This document shows positions 1-5,896 of a stretch of DNA of 6,809 nucleotides, in pieces; within the stretch, counting starts at the first letter, position 1; every line of letters starts with the position of its first letter. The DNA lies in the NCBI GenBank assembly GCA_017383945.1, contig JAFNUQ010000045.1:1-6809 (forward strand). The letters are read 5' to 3'. Position numbers and translations under genes: made by a program. A model generated the notes under the pieces. It made no database searches. It had not been told where the DNA came from and worked only from the letters and a program-made list of their open reading frames with translations. This DNA comes from Bacteroidales bacterium (GTDB lineage: Bacteria > Bacteroidota > Bacteroidia > Bacteroidales > UBA932).

Positions 1-71
1 ACCGCTTCCTTCATCTGAGCTTCAGACAAAACGGGAGTTGCAATGAAAACGGTTTCGTACTGTTTGATCAT
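1..71 (-). CDS. rpsF: 30S ribosomal protein S6, N-terminal fragment (cut by window edge)
   Basis: Reading the minus strand from the ATG at 71-69 gives MIKQYETVFIATPVLSEAQM followed by KEA and a partial codon. This is the characteristic opening of Bacteroidota ribosomal protein S6 (Q-Y-E-T-V-F-I as first beta strand, then TPVLS and the start of helix 1). Only 23 full codons are present, and the rest of the gene lies beyond the left edge. S6 binds S18 and 16S rRNA in the platform of the small ribosomal subunit. In this phylum rpsF is usually followed by rpsR and rplI, which would lie outside the window. There is no Shine-Dalgarno sequence before the ATG, only an AT-rich leader, which is normal for Bacteroidota. 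The gene has its own promoter (see 120-150). The short length limits certainty, but the motif is very recognisable. Confidence 0.9.
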   Translation of the reverse strand, partial: MIKQYETVFIATPVLSEAQMKEA

Positions 72-91
72 TTTGTTAAAAAATTAAGTGT

Positions 92-118
92 TTAAAAAAG
101 CCCCTATTTTTAGGGGCT
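92..118 (-). terminator. Intrinsic terminator of the DUF1573-parE-acyltransferase operon
   Basis: A perfect 8-bp inverted repeat (AGCCCCTA at 99-106, TAGGGGCT at 111-118) encloses a 4-nt loop. On the minus strand it is followed by a run of six T (97-92). It starts about 20 nt after the acyltransferase stop codon, so it should end the transcript arriving from 2964-138. The plus-strand side of the stem has a short A-run rather than a T-run, so the direction is minus. Confidence 0.85.
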
Positions 119-119
119 G

Positions 120-150
120 CAAAGATATAAATTATTTTTAATGTGTGCAA
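120..150 (-). promoter_or_regulatory. rpsF promoter (Bacteroidota -33/-7 type)
   Basis: On the minus strand, TATCTTTG (127-120) matches the Bacteroidota -7 consensus TAnnTTTG exactly. A TTG at 150-148 sits 20 nt upstream, the usual -33 spacing. The -33 element lies inside the last codons of the acyltransferase gene. The predicted start, about 7 nt after the -7 box, falls near 113, inside the first arm of the terminator hairpin. The rpsF mRNA would therefore not carry the complete hairpin. Confidence 0.75.
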
Positions 151-704
151 TACTTTTCTGGATGCTTTGCCGTGAGCTTCATCTCCTCGTATTTCTTCTG
201 TATCAGGTCAGTGTCCTCTCGAGCGTTGTCTGAGATTTCAAATCTTTCTCCGATGCTCACTCTTTTGCGTCCCCAGTCAAAATATCCGAGATATACAGGG
301 CAATTCATAGCCTTGGCAATCGCGTGGTAACCCATCTTCCATTTCTTTACCGGTTTGCGGGTGCCTTCCGGAGCAATGCAAAGATGGAAATCTCCCTCTT
401 CCTTTTCCATTGCGCTGATTACGCTTCTGACAACTGTAGCGCCGCTGCTGCGATCTACAGGGATGCATCCCCAGGCTTTGAGTATCCAACCAAGAGGGCC
501 CCAGAAGAACTCTTTCTTGATCATCACTCTCGCTTTGCCACCTTCTGCCTTGTAGAAGAAGTAGGCAATGAGGAAGTCTCCGATGCATGTGTGAGGTACG
601 CCCAAGATGACGCACTTCTTTTCTGGTGCCACTCCGCTTTCAGCCCTCCAGCCAAGCGAATGAAGGATGAACCTGTAAAAGTTAAATTTCTTCTTTTCTG
701 CCAT
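138..704 (-). CDS. Small PlsC-like lysophospholipid acyltransferase (LPLAT family)
   Basis: This 188-residue protein carries the four LPLAT blocks in order. The catalytic HX4D motif is HTCIGD (H38, D43). The second block is GCIPVDR (residues 80-86). The third is APEGTRKP (111-118), which binds the phosphate of the acyl acceptor. The fourth is a CPVYLGYFD strand (135-143). It belongs to the short COG0204 branch common in Bacteroidota, usually annotated as 1-acyl-sn-glycerol-3-phosphate acyltransferase. Family members move an acyl chain from acyl-ACP or acyl-CoA to a lysophospholipid or related acceptor at the inner face of the membrane. The acceptor here is unknown, and there is no clear N-terminal transmembrane helix, so membrane contact is probably peripheral. 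The ATG at 704-702 lies 2 nt after the parE stop codon, so translation is probably coupled. The gene ends just before the terminator at 92-118. Confidence 0.87.
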   Translation of the reverse strand: MAEKKKFNFYRFILHSLGWRAESGVAPEKKCVILGVPHTCIGDFLIAYFFYKAEGGKARVMIKKEFFWGPLGWILKAWGCIPVDRSSGATVVRSVISAMEKEEGDFHLCIAPEGTRKPVKKWKMGYHAIAKAMNCPVYLGYFDWGRKRVSIGERFEISDNAREDTDLIQKKYEEMKLTAKHPEKYCTH

Positions 705-706
705 AG

Positions 707-2611
707 CTAAATATTGATATCTTCAAGTTCTTCCTCGCTTCGAAGGTTTGCTGTGATGAAGTTCTGTCTCTCAAGAGTGTTGTTGCCCATATAGAATTCC
801 ATAATGTCGGCAATGCTCTCTTCCTCTGATAGCTTTACGAGATCAAGACGCATATTCTCTCCGATAAAATCCTCAAATTCCTTAGAAGAAATCTCTCCAA
901 GGCCTTTAAATCGAGTAATCTCTACACCTGTTTTGAGGGCGGCAATCGCCTTGTCTTTCTCCTCGTTGTTGTAACAATACCTGTTTTCCTTCTTGTTGCG
1001 CACTCGGAAAAGCGGTGTCTGCAGGATGTGCACGTGATTTCTTCTGATGAGGTCTGGATAGTACTTCATGAAGAATGTGAGCACTAGCATGCGGATGTGC
1101 ATACCGTCGTCATCGGCATCTGTTGCAATGACGATATTGTTGTATCTGAGGTTTGCAAGATCATCTTCAACGCCAAGTGCAGAGATGAGCATATTCAACT
1201 CGTCATTTTCTGCAACCCTTCTGCGGCTCTCCTTGTAACAATTGATAGGCTTGCCTCGGAGAGAGAATACTGCCTGGTAGTTGGCGTTGCGTGCCTTGGT
1301 GATGGTTCCGCTTGCGGAGTCGCCCTCGGTGATGAAAATTGATGAATTCTCAATATTCTCCTGGTTCTTCTCCGTGCGCTTGTCATTATAGTGGAAGCGG
1401 CAGTCGCGAAGCTTGCTGTTGAAGACGCTGGCTTTCTTGTTGCGCTCACGTGTCTTTTTCTGGATGCCGGAAATCTCCTCTCTTTCTTTCTGAGAAGCCT
1501 TGATCTTCTCTTCAAGAAGAGGAACTATCTCTTTGTGGATGTGCAGATAATTATCAAGGTTCTTGGCGATGAAATCATTGACATATGACCTGATGGTCGG
1601 GCCAATATCAACTTTCATTGCGCCTTTTTCCTGATACTGCTTCTCCCACATATAGTTTGAGCCCAATTTTGTCTTGGTCTGGCCTTCAAAATTAGGGTCC
1701 TGAATCTGGATACTGATGGCTCCAACAACGCCTTGACGGCAGTCTGCCGGCTCGTAGTTTTTCTTGAAGAACTCCTTGAGAGTCTTTGCGATGGCCTCTC
1801 TGTAGGCGGCAAGGTGGGTGCCACCGTCGCGGGTGTTCTGTCCGTTGACAAACGAAGAAATATTTTCTCCGTAGGCGTTGCAGTGAGTAAGCACTATCTC
1901 AATGTCCTCACCCACCAGGTGTATTGGCGGGTAGATAGGTTCCTCGGTAAGGTTTTCATTTACAAGATCAAGGAGACCGTTTTCTGATTTGTATGCTGTA
2001 CCGTTGAGGTTGAGAGTCAGGCCCTTTTTAAGGAACGAGTAATTCTTGACCATGGTTGTCACATAGTCAAGGTTAAAGGCAAACTGGCCAAACATCAGGC
2101 TGTCCGGCTTGAAGATGATGGTTGTGCCGTTCTTCTCCTTGGTTTCTCCCTTACCGCTGTCTTTGAGATCTCCGCGCTCAAACTTTGCCCAAGAGCATTC
2201 GCCATCTCTATGTGAGCACACATAAAAGCTCTCGGAAAGAGCATTTACGGCTTTTGTACCCACGCCGTTGAGACCTACCGACTTCTTGAAAGCCTTGTCG
2301 TCAAACTTTCCTCCGGTATTGAGTATGCTGACAGCCTTTACTACCGAGTCAAGCGGAATGCCTCGTCCGAAGTCGCGCACGGTCACAGTGTTGTCTTCAA
2401 TAGTAATGCGGATCTCCTTGCCGAAACCCATTGCAAACTCATCCACAGAGTTGTCTACAATTTCTTTCAGCAAGACATAAATACCGTCTCCTGGATTCTT
2501 GCCGTCACCTAAACGGCCGATATACATACCTGGGCGTAACCTGATATGGTCGACGCCCTCTATGGTGCGTATGTTCTCGTCAGAATAATTTATTGCGTTA
2601 TTTTGTGTCAT
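707..2611 (-). CDS. parE: DNA topoisomerase IV subunit B (ParE)
   Basis: This 634-residue type IIA topoisomerase ATPase subunit has a normal length for Bacteroidota ParE. The GHKL ATPase domain shows the catalytic/Mg region EIVDNSVDE (E50, N54), DFGRGIP (D80-P86) and the glycine-rich lid GLNGVGTK (113-120). The transducer domain has the ATP-contacting QTKTK loop (311-315). The TOPRIM domain has TEGDSASG (E429) and DADDDG (498-503), where E429, D498 and D500 should bind Mg. The final QTPLFR and RFKGLGE motifs complete the C-terminal part. TEGDSASG followed by RGKPIN is closer to Bacteroidota ParE than to GyrB, and the C-terminal end lacks any GyrB extension. With ParC it would decatenate replicated chromosomes using ATP, but parC is not in the window. 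Its ATG overlaps the DUF1573 stop codon (ATGA, 2611-2608), and the acyltransferase follows after 2 nt. GyrB is the main alternative and is less likely. Confidence 0.93.
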   Translation of the reverse strand: MTQNNAINYSDENIRTIEGVDHIRLRPGMYIGRLGDGKNPGDGIYVLLKEIVDNSVDEFAMGFGKEIRITIEDNTVTVRDFGRGIPLDSVVKAVSILNTGGKFDDKAFKKSVGLNGVGTKAVNALSESFYVCSHRDGECSWAKFERGDLKDSGKGETKEKNGTTIIFKPDSLMFGQFAFNLDYVTTMVKNYSFLKKGLTLNLNGTAYKSENGLLDLVNENLTEEPIYPPIHLVGEDIEIVLTHCNAYGENISSFVNGQNTRDGGTHLAAYREAIAKTLKEFFKKNYEPADCRQGVVGAISIQIQDPNFEGQTKTKLGSNYMWEKQYQEKGAMKVDIGPTIRSYVNDFIAKNLDNYLHIHKEIVPLLEEKIKASQKEREEISGIQKKTRERNKKASVFNSKLRDCRFHYNDKRTEKNQENIENSSIFITEGDSASGTITKARNANYQAVFSLRGKPINCYKESRRRVAENDELNMLISALGVEDDLANLRYNNIVIATDADDDGMHIRMLVLTFFMKYYPDLIRRNHVHILQTPLFRVRNKKENRYCYNNEEKDKAIAALKTGVEITRFKGLGEISSKEFEDFIGENMRLDLVKLSEEESIADIMEFYMGNNTLERQNFITANLRSEEELEDINI

Positions 2612-2964
2612 TTCTTACTAACCACTCCCTTTATGTTCAGTCTTATCGGTTTTTTCTGATAAGAGGTATACACTGTAAGGGCTTTGTTGAACGGATATGC
2701 GCCCTCGTCATTGGAATATGTAGCTTTGATTTCTCCCTTCTGTCCAGGCTCTATTGTCTCTCGAGTCCAGCTGACATCGGTGCATCCGCAAGTGCTGATT
2801 ACAGCAAAGATGGTCACAGGCTCGTCTGAGTTGTTGCTCAACGTAAACGTGCAGGACTGAGGCCCATCTTTTAAAGTAATGGTCCCAAAGTCGTGAGTGG
2901 TCTTGTCAAAAGTGACATTACCATTGAGCACAAGACTGAGAAGAGTAATCAATAATAGTTTCAT
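2608..2964 (-). CDS. DUF1573-family secreted protein
   Basis: This 118-residue protein starts at the ATG at 2964-2962. The frame can be extended upstream to 3033, but that would add 23 lysine/serine-rich residues ahead of a clear signal peptide and would place the start beyond the -7 box at 2980-2987. I therefore prefer the internal start. Residues 1-16 are hydrophobic (MKLLLITLLSLVLNGN) and look like a Sec signal peptide without a lipobox cysteine. The rest is a single immunoglobulin-like DUF1573 domain. It shows HDFGTI (24-29), a TLSN strand, the conserved STCGCT motif (57-62, C59 and C61) and EPGQKG (72-77), and ends in an IKGVV strand. DUF1573 proteins are very common in Bacteroidota, and their biochemical role is not established. 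The protein is probably periplasmic or outside the cell. It is the first gene of the operon and overlaps parE by 4 nt. Confidence 0.85.
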   Translation of the reverse strand: MKLLLITLLSLVLNGNVTFDKTTHDFGTITLKDGPQSCTFTLSNNSDEPVTIFAVISTCGCTDVSWTRETIEPGQKGEIKATYSNDEGAYPFNKALTVYTSYQKKPIRLNIKGVVSKK

Positions 2965-2979
2965 TCCATGCAATTTGTG

Positions 2980-2987
2980 CAAAATTA
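2980..2987 (-). promoter_or_regulatory. -7 box of the DUF1573-parE-acyltransferase operon
   Basis: TAATTTTG on the minus strand (2987-2980) matches TAnnTTTG exactly and lies 15 nt before the chosen ATG. No TTG is found at the expected -33 distance, so this promoter is less certain than the divergent one at 3021-3051. It would give a very short leader of about 10 nt. Confidence 0.5.
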
Positions 2988-3020
2988 CGAAATCTTTTTT
3001 GTACTTTCCTTTAGAAAAAC

Positions 3021-3051
3021 TTGAGCTTTTCAAAATTTACTCTTAAATTTG
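3021..3051 (+). promoter_or_regulatory. Promoter of the ferredoxin-esterase unit (Bacteroidota type)
   Basis: TTG at 3021-3023 and TAAATTTG at 3044-3051 are exactly 20 nt apart and match the Bacteroidota -33/-7 consensus. The predicted transcription start is near 3058, giving a leader of about 22 nt before the ATG at 3080. The promoter diverges from the one at 2980-2987. Confidence 0.75.
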
Positions 3052-3079
3052 TTAGTCAAAAAACACAAAAACTAAAATT

Positions 3080-3253
3080 ATGGCTTACAAAATTGACCCT
3101 AACACCTGCGTAGCATGTGGTACATGCCAGGGTGAATGTCCTTCAGGAGCAATCATGGAAGGCGATGTTTATACTATTGATCCAAACCTTTGTATCAGCT
3201 GTGGCGCTTGCGCAGATGCTTGTCCAATGGGATCTATCTCACCAGATGAGTAG
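3080..3253 (+). CDS. 2x[4Fe-4S] ferredoxin (bacterial, clostridial type)
   Basis: This 57-residue protein begins MAYKIDPNTCVACGTC and ends SISPDE before a TAG stop. It carries two complete CxxCxxCxxxCP motifs, C10-C13-C16-C20-P and C38-C41-C44-C48-P. The two halves are related by the internal duplication typical of clostridial-type ferredoxins. It should hold two low-potential [4Fe-4S] clusters and shuttle single electrons in the cytoplasm between anaerobic oxidoreductases such as pyruvate:ferredoxin oxidoreductase, hydrogenase or Rnf. The exact partner cannot be told from here. It has its own strong promoter and no Shine-Dalgarno sequence, only an A-rich leader. The esterase gene starts 8 nt after its stop codon. 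All eight cluster ligands are present, so the call is very secure even though the gene is very short. Confidence 0.95.
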   Translation: MAYKIDPNTCVACGTCQGECPSGAIMEGDVYTIDPNLCISCGACADACPMGSISPDE

Positions 3254-3261
3254 TATATAGT

Positions 3262-4209
3262 ATGAAAAAGTTTTTTTTAGGGGCTCTTACAGCCCTTTTT
3301 GCGTTTATTAGCGCAAACGCATACGAACTCCCAAAGCCAAACTTCACTCTCAAGCTTTATCCTGAGGGACAGAATGTCGACAAAGGTATTGTTGAGGATG
3401 GTAAGGCCATCACGCTCGGCCCTCTTGAAGCCAACGGCCTGACTGGAGAAAATACAGTCAACCCAAGAGGCAATGTGGGCAATATCGGTGATGGTGCATA
3501 TATTGATATTTATCTCCCTGAACAGTGCAATGGTCAGATGATTGTGGTGTGCCCAGGTGGTGGTTATTCAAACTGCTCAGCAGCCAACGAAGGTAGCCGT
3601 GTTGCAGACTGGTGCCTTAAAAAAGGCATCGCAGTGTGCGTGGTTCTCTATCGTATGCCAAACGGACACAGCAAGCTCCCTCTTCATGACGTGCAGAATG
3701 CATTTAGATATTGTCGCGCGCACGCGCAGGAGTGGGGCGTAAACCAGATTGGCGTGATGGGATTCTCTGCCGGAGGTCACCTTGCAGCTTCAGCATCTAC
3801 TCTATTTGTTGATGATGTTACCCGTCCTGATTTCTCTGTACTTGTATATCCAGTAATCACTTTTGAGGAATTTGTGACTCATGCTGGTACTCGTATGAAC
3901 CTCATCGGTGCACGCACTTCCCAGCAGATGGTTGAGTACTATTCTCTTGAAAATCAGGTGACTAAGGATACTCCTCCAACCATCCTTCTTCTTAGTGGCG
4001 ATGATAGAGCTGTGCCTGCAGAAAACAGCATCCGTTATTATCAGTCTATGCTCAAGCATGGAGTTAAGGGTGAGCTTCATATCTTTACTTCAGGCGGTCA
4101 TGGCTGGGGTTTCACTACAGTAGAGAATAGCGGTTACGATGGTCTTGGTGATCAGAGAGAAAACTTCTATCAGGTCCTTTCTCGCTGGCTTGAAGCAAGA
4201 AACAAGTAA
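3262..4209 (+). CDS. Exported alpha/beta-hydrolase, acetyl-xylan-esterase-like (BD-FAE type)
   Basis: This 315-residue hydrolase has a Sec signal peptide (MKKFF, hydrophobic core, then SANA), with likely cleavage after A20. The mature part is one alpha/beta-hydrolase fold. The oxyanion-hole strand is CPGGGY (97-102). The nucleophile elbow is GFSAGGH with S169. The acid is probably D248 in GDDRAVP, and the base is H280 in GGHGWGF. This arrangement is typical of the esterase/lipase group (Abhydrolase_3, BD-FAE) found in Bacteroidota, often annotated as acetyl xylan esterase or, wrongly, xylanase. The likely reaction is removal of acetyl or other acyl groups from plant polysaccharide or oligosaccharide in the periplasm. 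The substrate is inferred from family, and no glycoside hydrolase or SusC/D gene lies nearby to support it. The gene is 8 nt after the ferredoxin gene and probably shares its transcript, although the two functions have no obvious link. A strong terminator follows. Confidence 0.85.
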   Translation: MKKFFLGALTALFAFISANAYELPKPNFTLKLYPEGQNVDKGIVEDGKAITLGPLEANGLTGENTVNPRGNVGNIGDGAYIDIYLPEQCNGQMIVVCPGGGYSNCSAANEGSRVADWCLKKGIAVCVVLYRMPNGHSKLPLHDVQNAFRYCRAHAQEWGVNQIGVMGFSAGGHLAASASTLFVDDVTRPDFSVLVYPVITFEEFVTHAGTRMNLIGARTSQQMVEYYSLENQVTKDTPPTILLLSGDDRAVPAENSIRYYQSMLKHGVKGELHIFTSGGHGWGFTTVENSGYDGLGDQRENFYQVLSRWLEARNK

Positions 4210-4231
4210 TTTCTTATTTACAATATCGATT

Positions 4232-4259
4232 AAGAGACACCCAACGGTGTCTCTTTTTT
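4232..4259 (+). terminator. Intrinsic terminator after the esterase gene
   Basis: A perfect 10-bp stem (AAGAGACACC at 4232-4241, GGTGTCTCTT at 4246-4255) closes a CAAC loop and runs into a T tract (4254-4259). It lies 22 nt after the esterase stop codon and should end the ferredoxin-esterase transcript. Confidence 0.9.
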
Positions 4260-4261
4260 AT

Positions 4262-4269
4262 TACCTTTG
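4262..4269 (+). promoter_or_regulatory. -7 box of the LysR-amidohydrolase fusion gene
   Basis: TACCTTTG matches TAnnTTTG exactly, 19 nt before the ATG at 4289. The position expected for the -33 element falls inside the preceding terminator stem, and no TTG is visible there. The promoter is therefore either weak or helped by a bound activator. The leader would be only about 13 nt long, with no Shine-Dalgarno sequence. Confidence 0.55.
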
Positions 4270-4288
4270 CACTAAATAAGTTTTTGTT

Positions 4289-5716
4289 ATGATATTTGAA
4301 GATTTTAGATTGCGCGTATTTGAGAGGGTAGCCCGTCTTGGAAGTTTTACATCTGCGGCCAAGGAACTAGGTGTTTCGCAGCCGGCGGTGAGTCAGCATA
4401 TTGCTGAAATAGAGAAGTTTACCGGCATTAAGCTCTTTGACAGAGTGCGTGGTGGTATAGAGCTCTCTCCCCAGGGAAGACGTTTTCTTGAGCAGACTGA
4501 TGCAATTTTGAAATCCTATTCTGAGCTGGAGTGTAATCTTCGCACTCCAAAATCTATACTTATCAAAAACGTCATTCTTCAAGGCCAAAAGTGTAATATC
4601 CTCATTAAGGATCAGCAATTTGAAGATTTAAATGCACCGGCAGAAGCCCCAGCAGAAAAAGTCCTAGATGCAGAAGGACTTGCTGCGCTTCCGGCTTTAT
4701 ATAATACCCATAATCACGCGGCGATGACTCTTCTTCGTGGCTATGCAGACGATATGCCTCTGCAGAAATGGCTCACAGAGTATATCTGGCCCTATGAAGA
4801 CAAACTCACCCCGGAAGATATTTATCGTGGAAGTGAGATTGCTGTAAATGAGATGGTTGCGAGTGGTAGCGTGTTCTTCAATGATATGTATTTTGACATT
4901 GAGCAGACAATACGAGCCGTGGATCATAGCGGTATGCGTGCAGCAATTGGCGTTACCGTAATGGAAAACCACACTAAGGCGCAGGAGGAGCAGAAGCTGG
5001 CGTTCATAGAAAACTGGCAGGATCCGACTGGTGGACGCATTCAGCTTGTGATGGCCCCTCACGCAATCTATACAGTCGGAAAGGATAAGCTCAAGCGTTG
5101 TGCCGCAACAGCCCGCAAGCACAATATGCGCATCCATATTCACCTCTCGGAGACTGAGCAAGAGGTGCAGGATTGCCTCAAGGAGCACGGCAAAACGCCG
5201 GTGCAGTACCTCGATTCAATCGGTTTTCTCGGTCCGGACGTAATTGCAGCTCATTGTGTGCATGTCGCTGAAAGCGAATGGAAGACTCTCGCCAAGCGAG
5301 GTGTGACAGTGAGTCATTGTCCTTGCTCAAATATGAAACTTGGCAGCGGCCGTTTTCCATATGAACTTGCACTCAATTCGGGATGCCGCATCACTCTTGG
5401 CACCGACGGTGCATCGTCCAACAACAATCTGGACCTTCGAGAAGAGATGAAGTTTGCTTCGCTCTTGGCTAAGGTCAGCGGCGATCCAAGCCTGCTGCCG
5501 GCAGAAGAGCTCTTCCGCTGGGCGACAAAAAACGGAGCAGAAGCCTTCGGCATCAATGCCGGAGAGATTGCGGTAGGGAAGAGGGCAGACCTGATCCTGG
5601 TTGACCTTGCTAACCCTCGCATGCAGCCTTGCCACAACCTGATTTCCAACTTTATCTACAGCGCTGACTCGTCCTGCATCACCAATGTCATCTGCGACGG
5701 CAGGATAGTGAAATAA
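4289..5716 (+). CDS. LysR-type HTH domain fused to an MTA/SAH deaminase-like amidohydrolase
   Basis: One uninterrupted 475-residue frame holds two complete modules. Residues 1-62 are a LysR-type winged helix-turn-helix (GSFTSAAKELGVSQPAVSQH, then the wing LFDRVRGGIELSPQG), followed by the usual dimerising linker helix to about residue 85. The LysR sensor domain is absent. Residues 88-475 form a full amidohydrolase with the short N-terminal strand ILIKN. The metal ligands are H141/H143 (THNH), H285 (HIHLSETE), H322 (AAHCVH) and D373 (GTDGASSNN), and E288 is the probable proton shuttle. SHCPCSNMKLGSG (342-354) and the closing ADLILVD and VICDGRIV strands also match the 5-methylthioadenosine/S-adenosylhomocysteine deaminase (MtaD/SsnA/TrzN) branch, which deaminates adenine-type or related substrates. 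All ligands are intact, so activity is likely. There is no Met codon between residues 1 and 146 near the domain border, so the enzyme seems to be made only as a fusion. It is transcribed alone and is probably cytoplasmic. The regulatory role is inferred. Confidence 0.88.
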   Translation: MIFEDFRLRVFERVARLGSFTSAAKELGVSQPAVSQHIAEIEKFTGIKLFDRVRGGIELSPQGRRFLEQTDAILKSYSELECNLRTPKSILIKNVILQGQKCNILIKDQQFEDLNAPAEAPAEKVLDAEGLAALPALYNTHNHAAMTLLRGYADDMPLQKWLTEYIWPYEDKLTPEDIYRGSEIAVNEMVASGSVFFNDMYFDIEQTIRAVDHSGMRAAIGVTVMENHTKAQEEQKLAFIENWQDPTGGRIQLVMAPHAIYTVGKDKLKRCAATARKHNMRIHIHLSETEQEVQDCLKEHGKTPVQYLDSIGFLGPDVIAAHCVHVAESEWKTLAKRGVTVSHCPCSNMKLGSGRFPYELALNSGCRITLGTDGASSNNNLDLREEMKFASLLAKVSGDPSLLPAEELFRWATKNGAEAFGINAGEIAVGKRADLILVDLANPRMQPCHNLISNFIYSADSSCITNVICDGRIVK

Positions 5717-5731
5717 TTTCACTTATCATTG

Positions 5732-5866
5732 GCAAACTGCGTTTGCGCATTGGTCTGTAGGGCGTTCGCTGCGCTCACTCCTTCCCACTGCGCTGAGCTT
5801 GTGGGCCCCTTCCGCTATCAGCCGCGGATGGCTAGGCCCTACAGTCCAATCGCAAAACTTCGTTTT
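5732..5866. repeat. GC-rich palindromic intergenic element, REP/BIME-like candidate
   Basis: This 135-nt non-coding block lies between two convergent genes. Its outer inverted repeat is ATTGG-T-CTGTAGGGC (5749-5763) against GCCCTACAG-T-CCAAT (5836-5850). Two small hairpins flank it: GCAAAC/GTTTGC (5732-5746) and AAAAC/GTTTT (5854-5866). Inside are further stems, GCTCA/TGAGC (5773-5798) and CCCAC/GTGGG (5784-5805), which compete with each other, and TCCGC/GCGGA (5811-5828). CTGCGCT occurs twice as a direct repeat. Bases 5761-5820 are 39/60 G+C by hand count, against 18/60 for 6481-6540 in the neighbouring gene. No reading frame or T-tract terminator is seen. It could be a dispersed palindromic repeat or a structured RNA end that stops transcription from both sides. 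Only a genome-wide copy count can tell. Confidence 0.6.
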
Positions 5867-5896
5867 CAACGCTAGAGTGGATATACTTGAAAATAT

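Noticed and set aside
38..71. rpsF leader as an S6:S18-binding regulatory RNA
   Set aside because: The predicted rpsF leader is short (about 40 nt) and shows no clear S6/S18-binding hairpin with the expected CCG loop, so I do not claim it.
1097..1342. Plus-strand ORFs within parE and similar opposite-strand frames in other genes
   Set aside because: They lie entirely within well-supported genes, have no family resemblance I recognise, and lack promoters. They are reading-frame shadows.
2965..3033. Longer N-terminus for the DUF1573 protein starting at 3033
   Set aside because: It would put a lysine/serine-rich stretch ahead of a clear signal peptide and would lie upstream of the likely -7 box at 2980-2987. 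The ATG at 2964 fits better.
4217..4232. Possible LysR operator around the ATCGAT palindrome upstream of the fusion gene
   Set aside because: The palindrome is short and common in AT-rich spacers. It does not form a convincing T-N11-A site at a typical distance from the -7 box.
5732..5746. GCAAAC/GTTTGC hairpin as an intrinsic terminator for the fusion gene
   Set aside because: No T tract follows on either strand. It fits better as the edge of the larger palindromic element.
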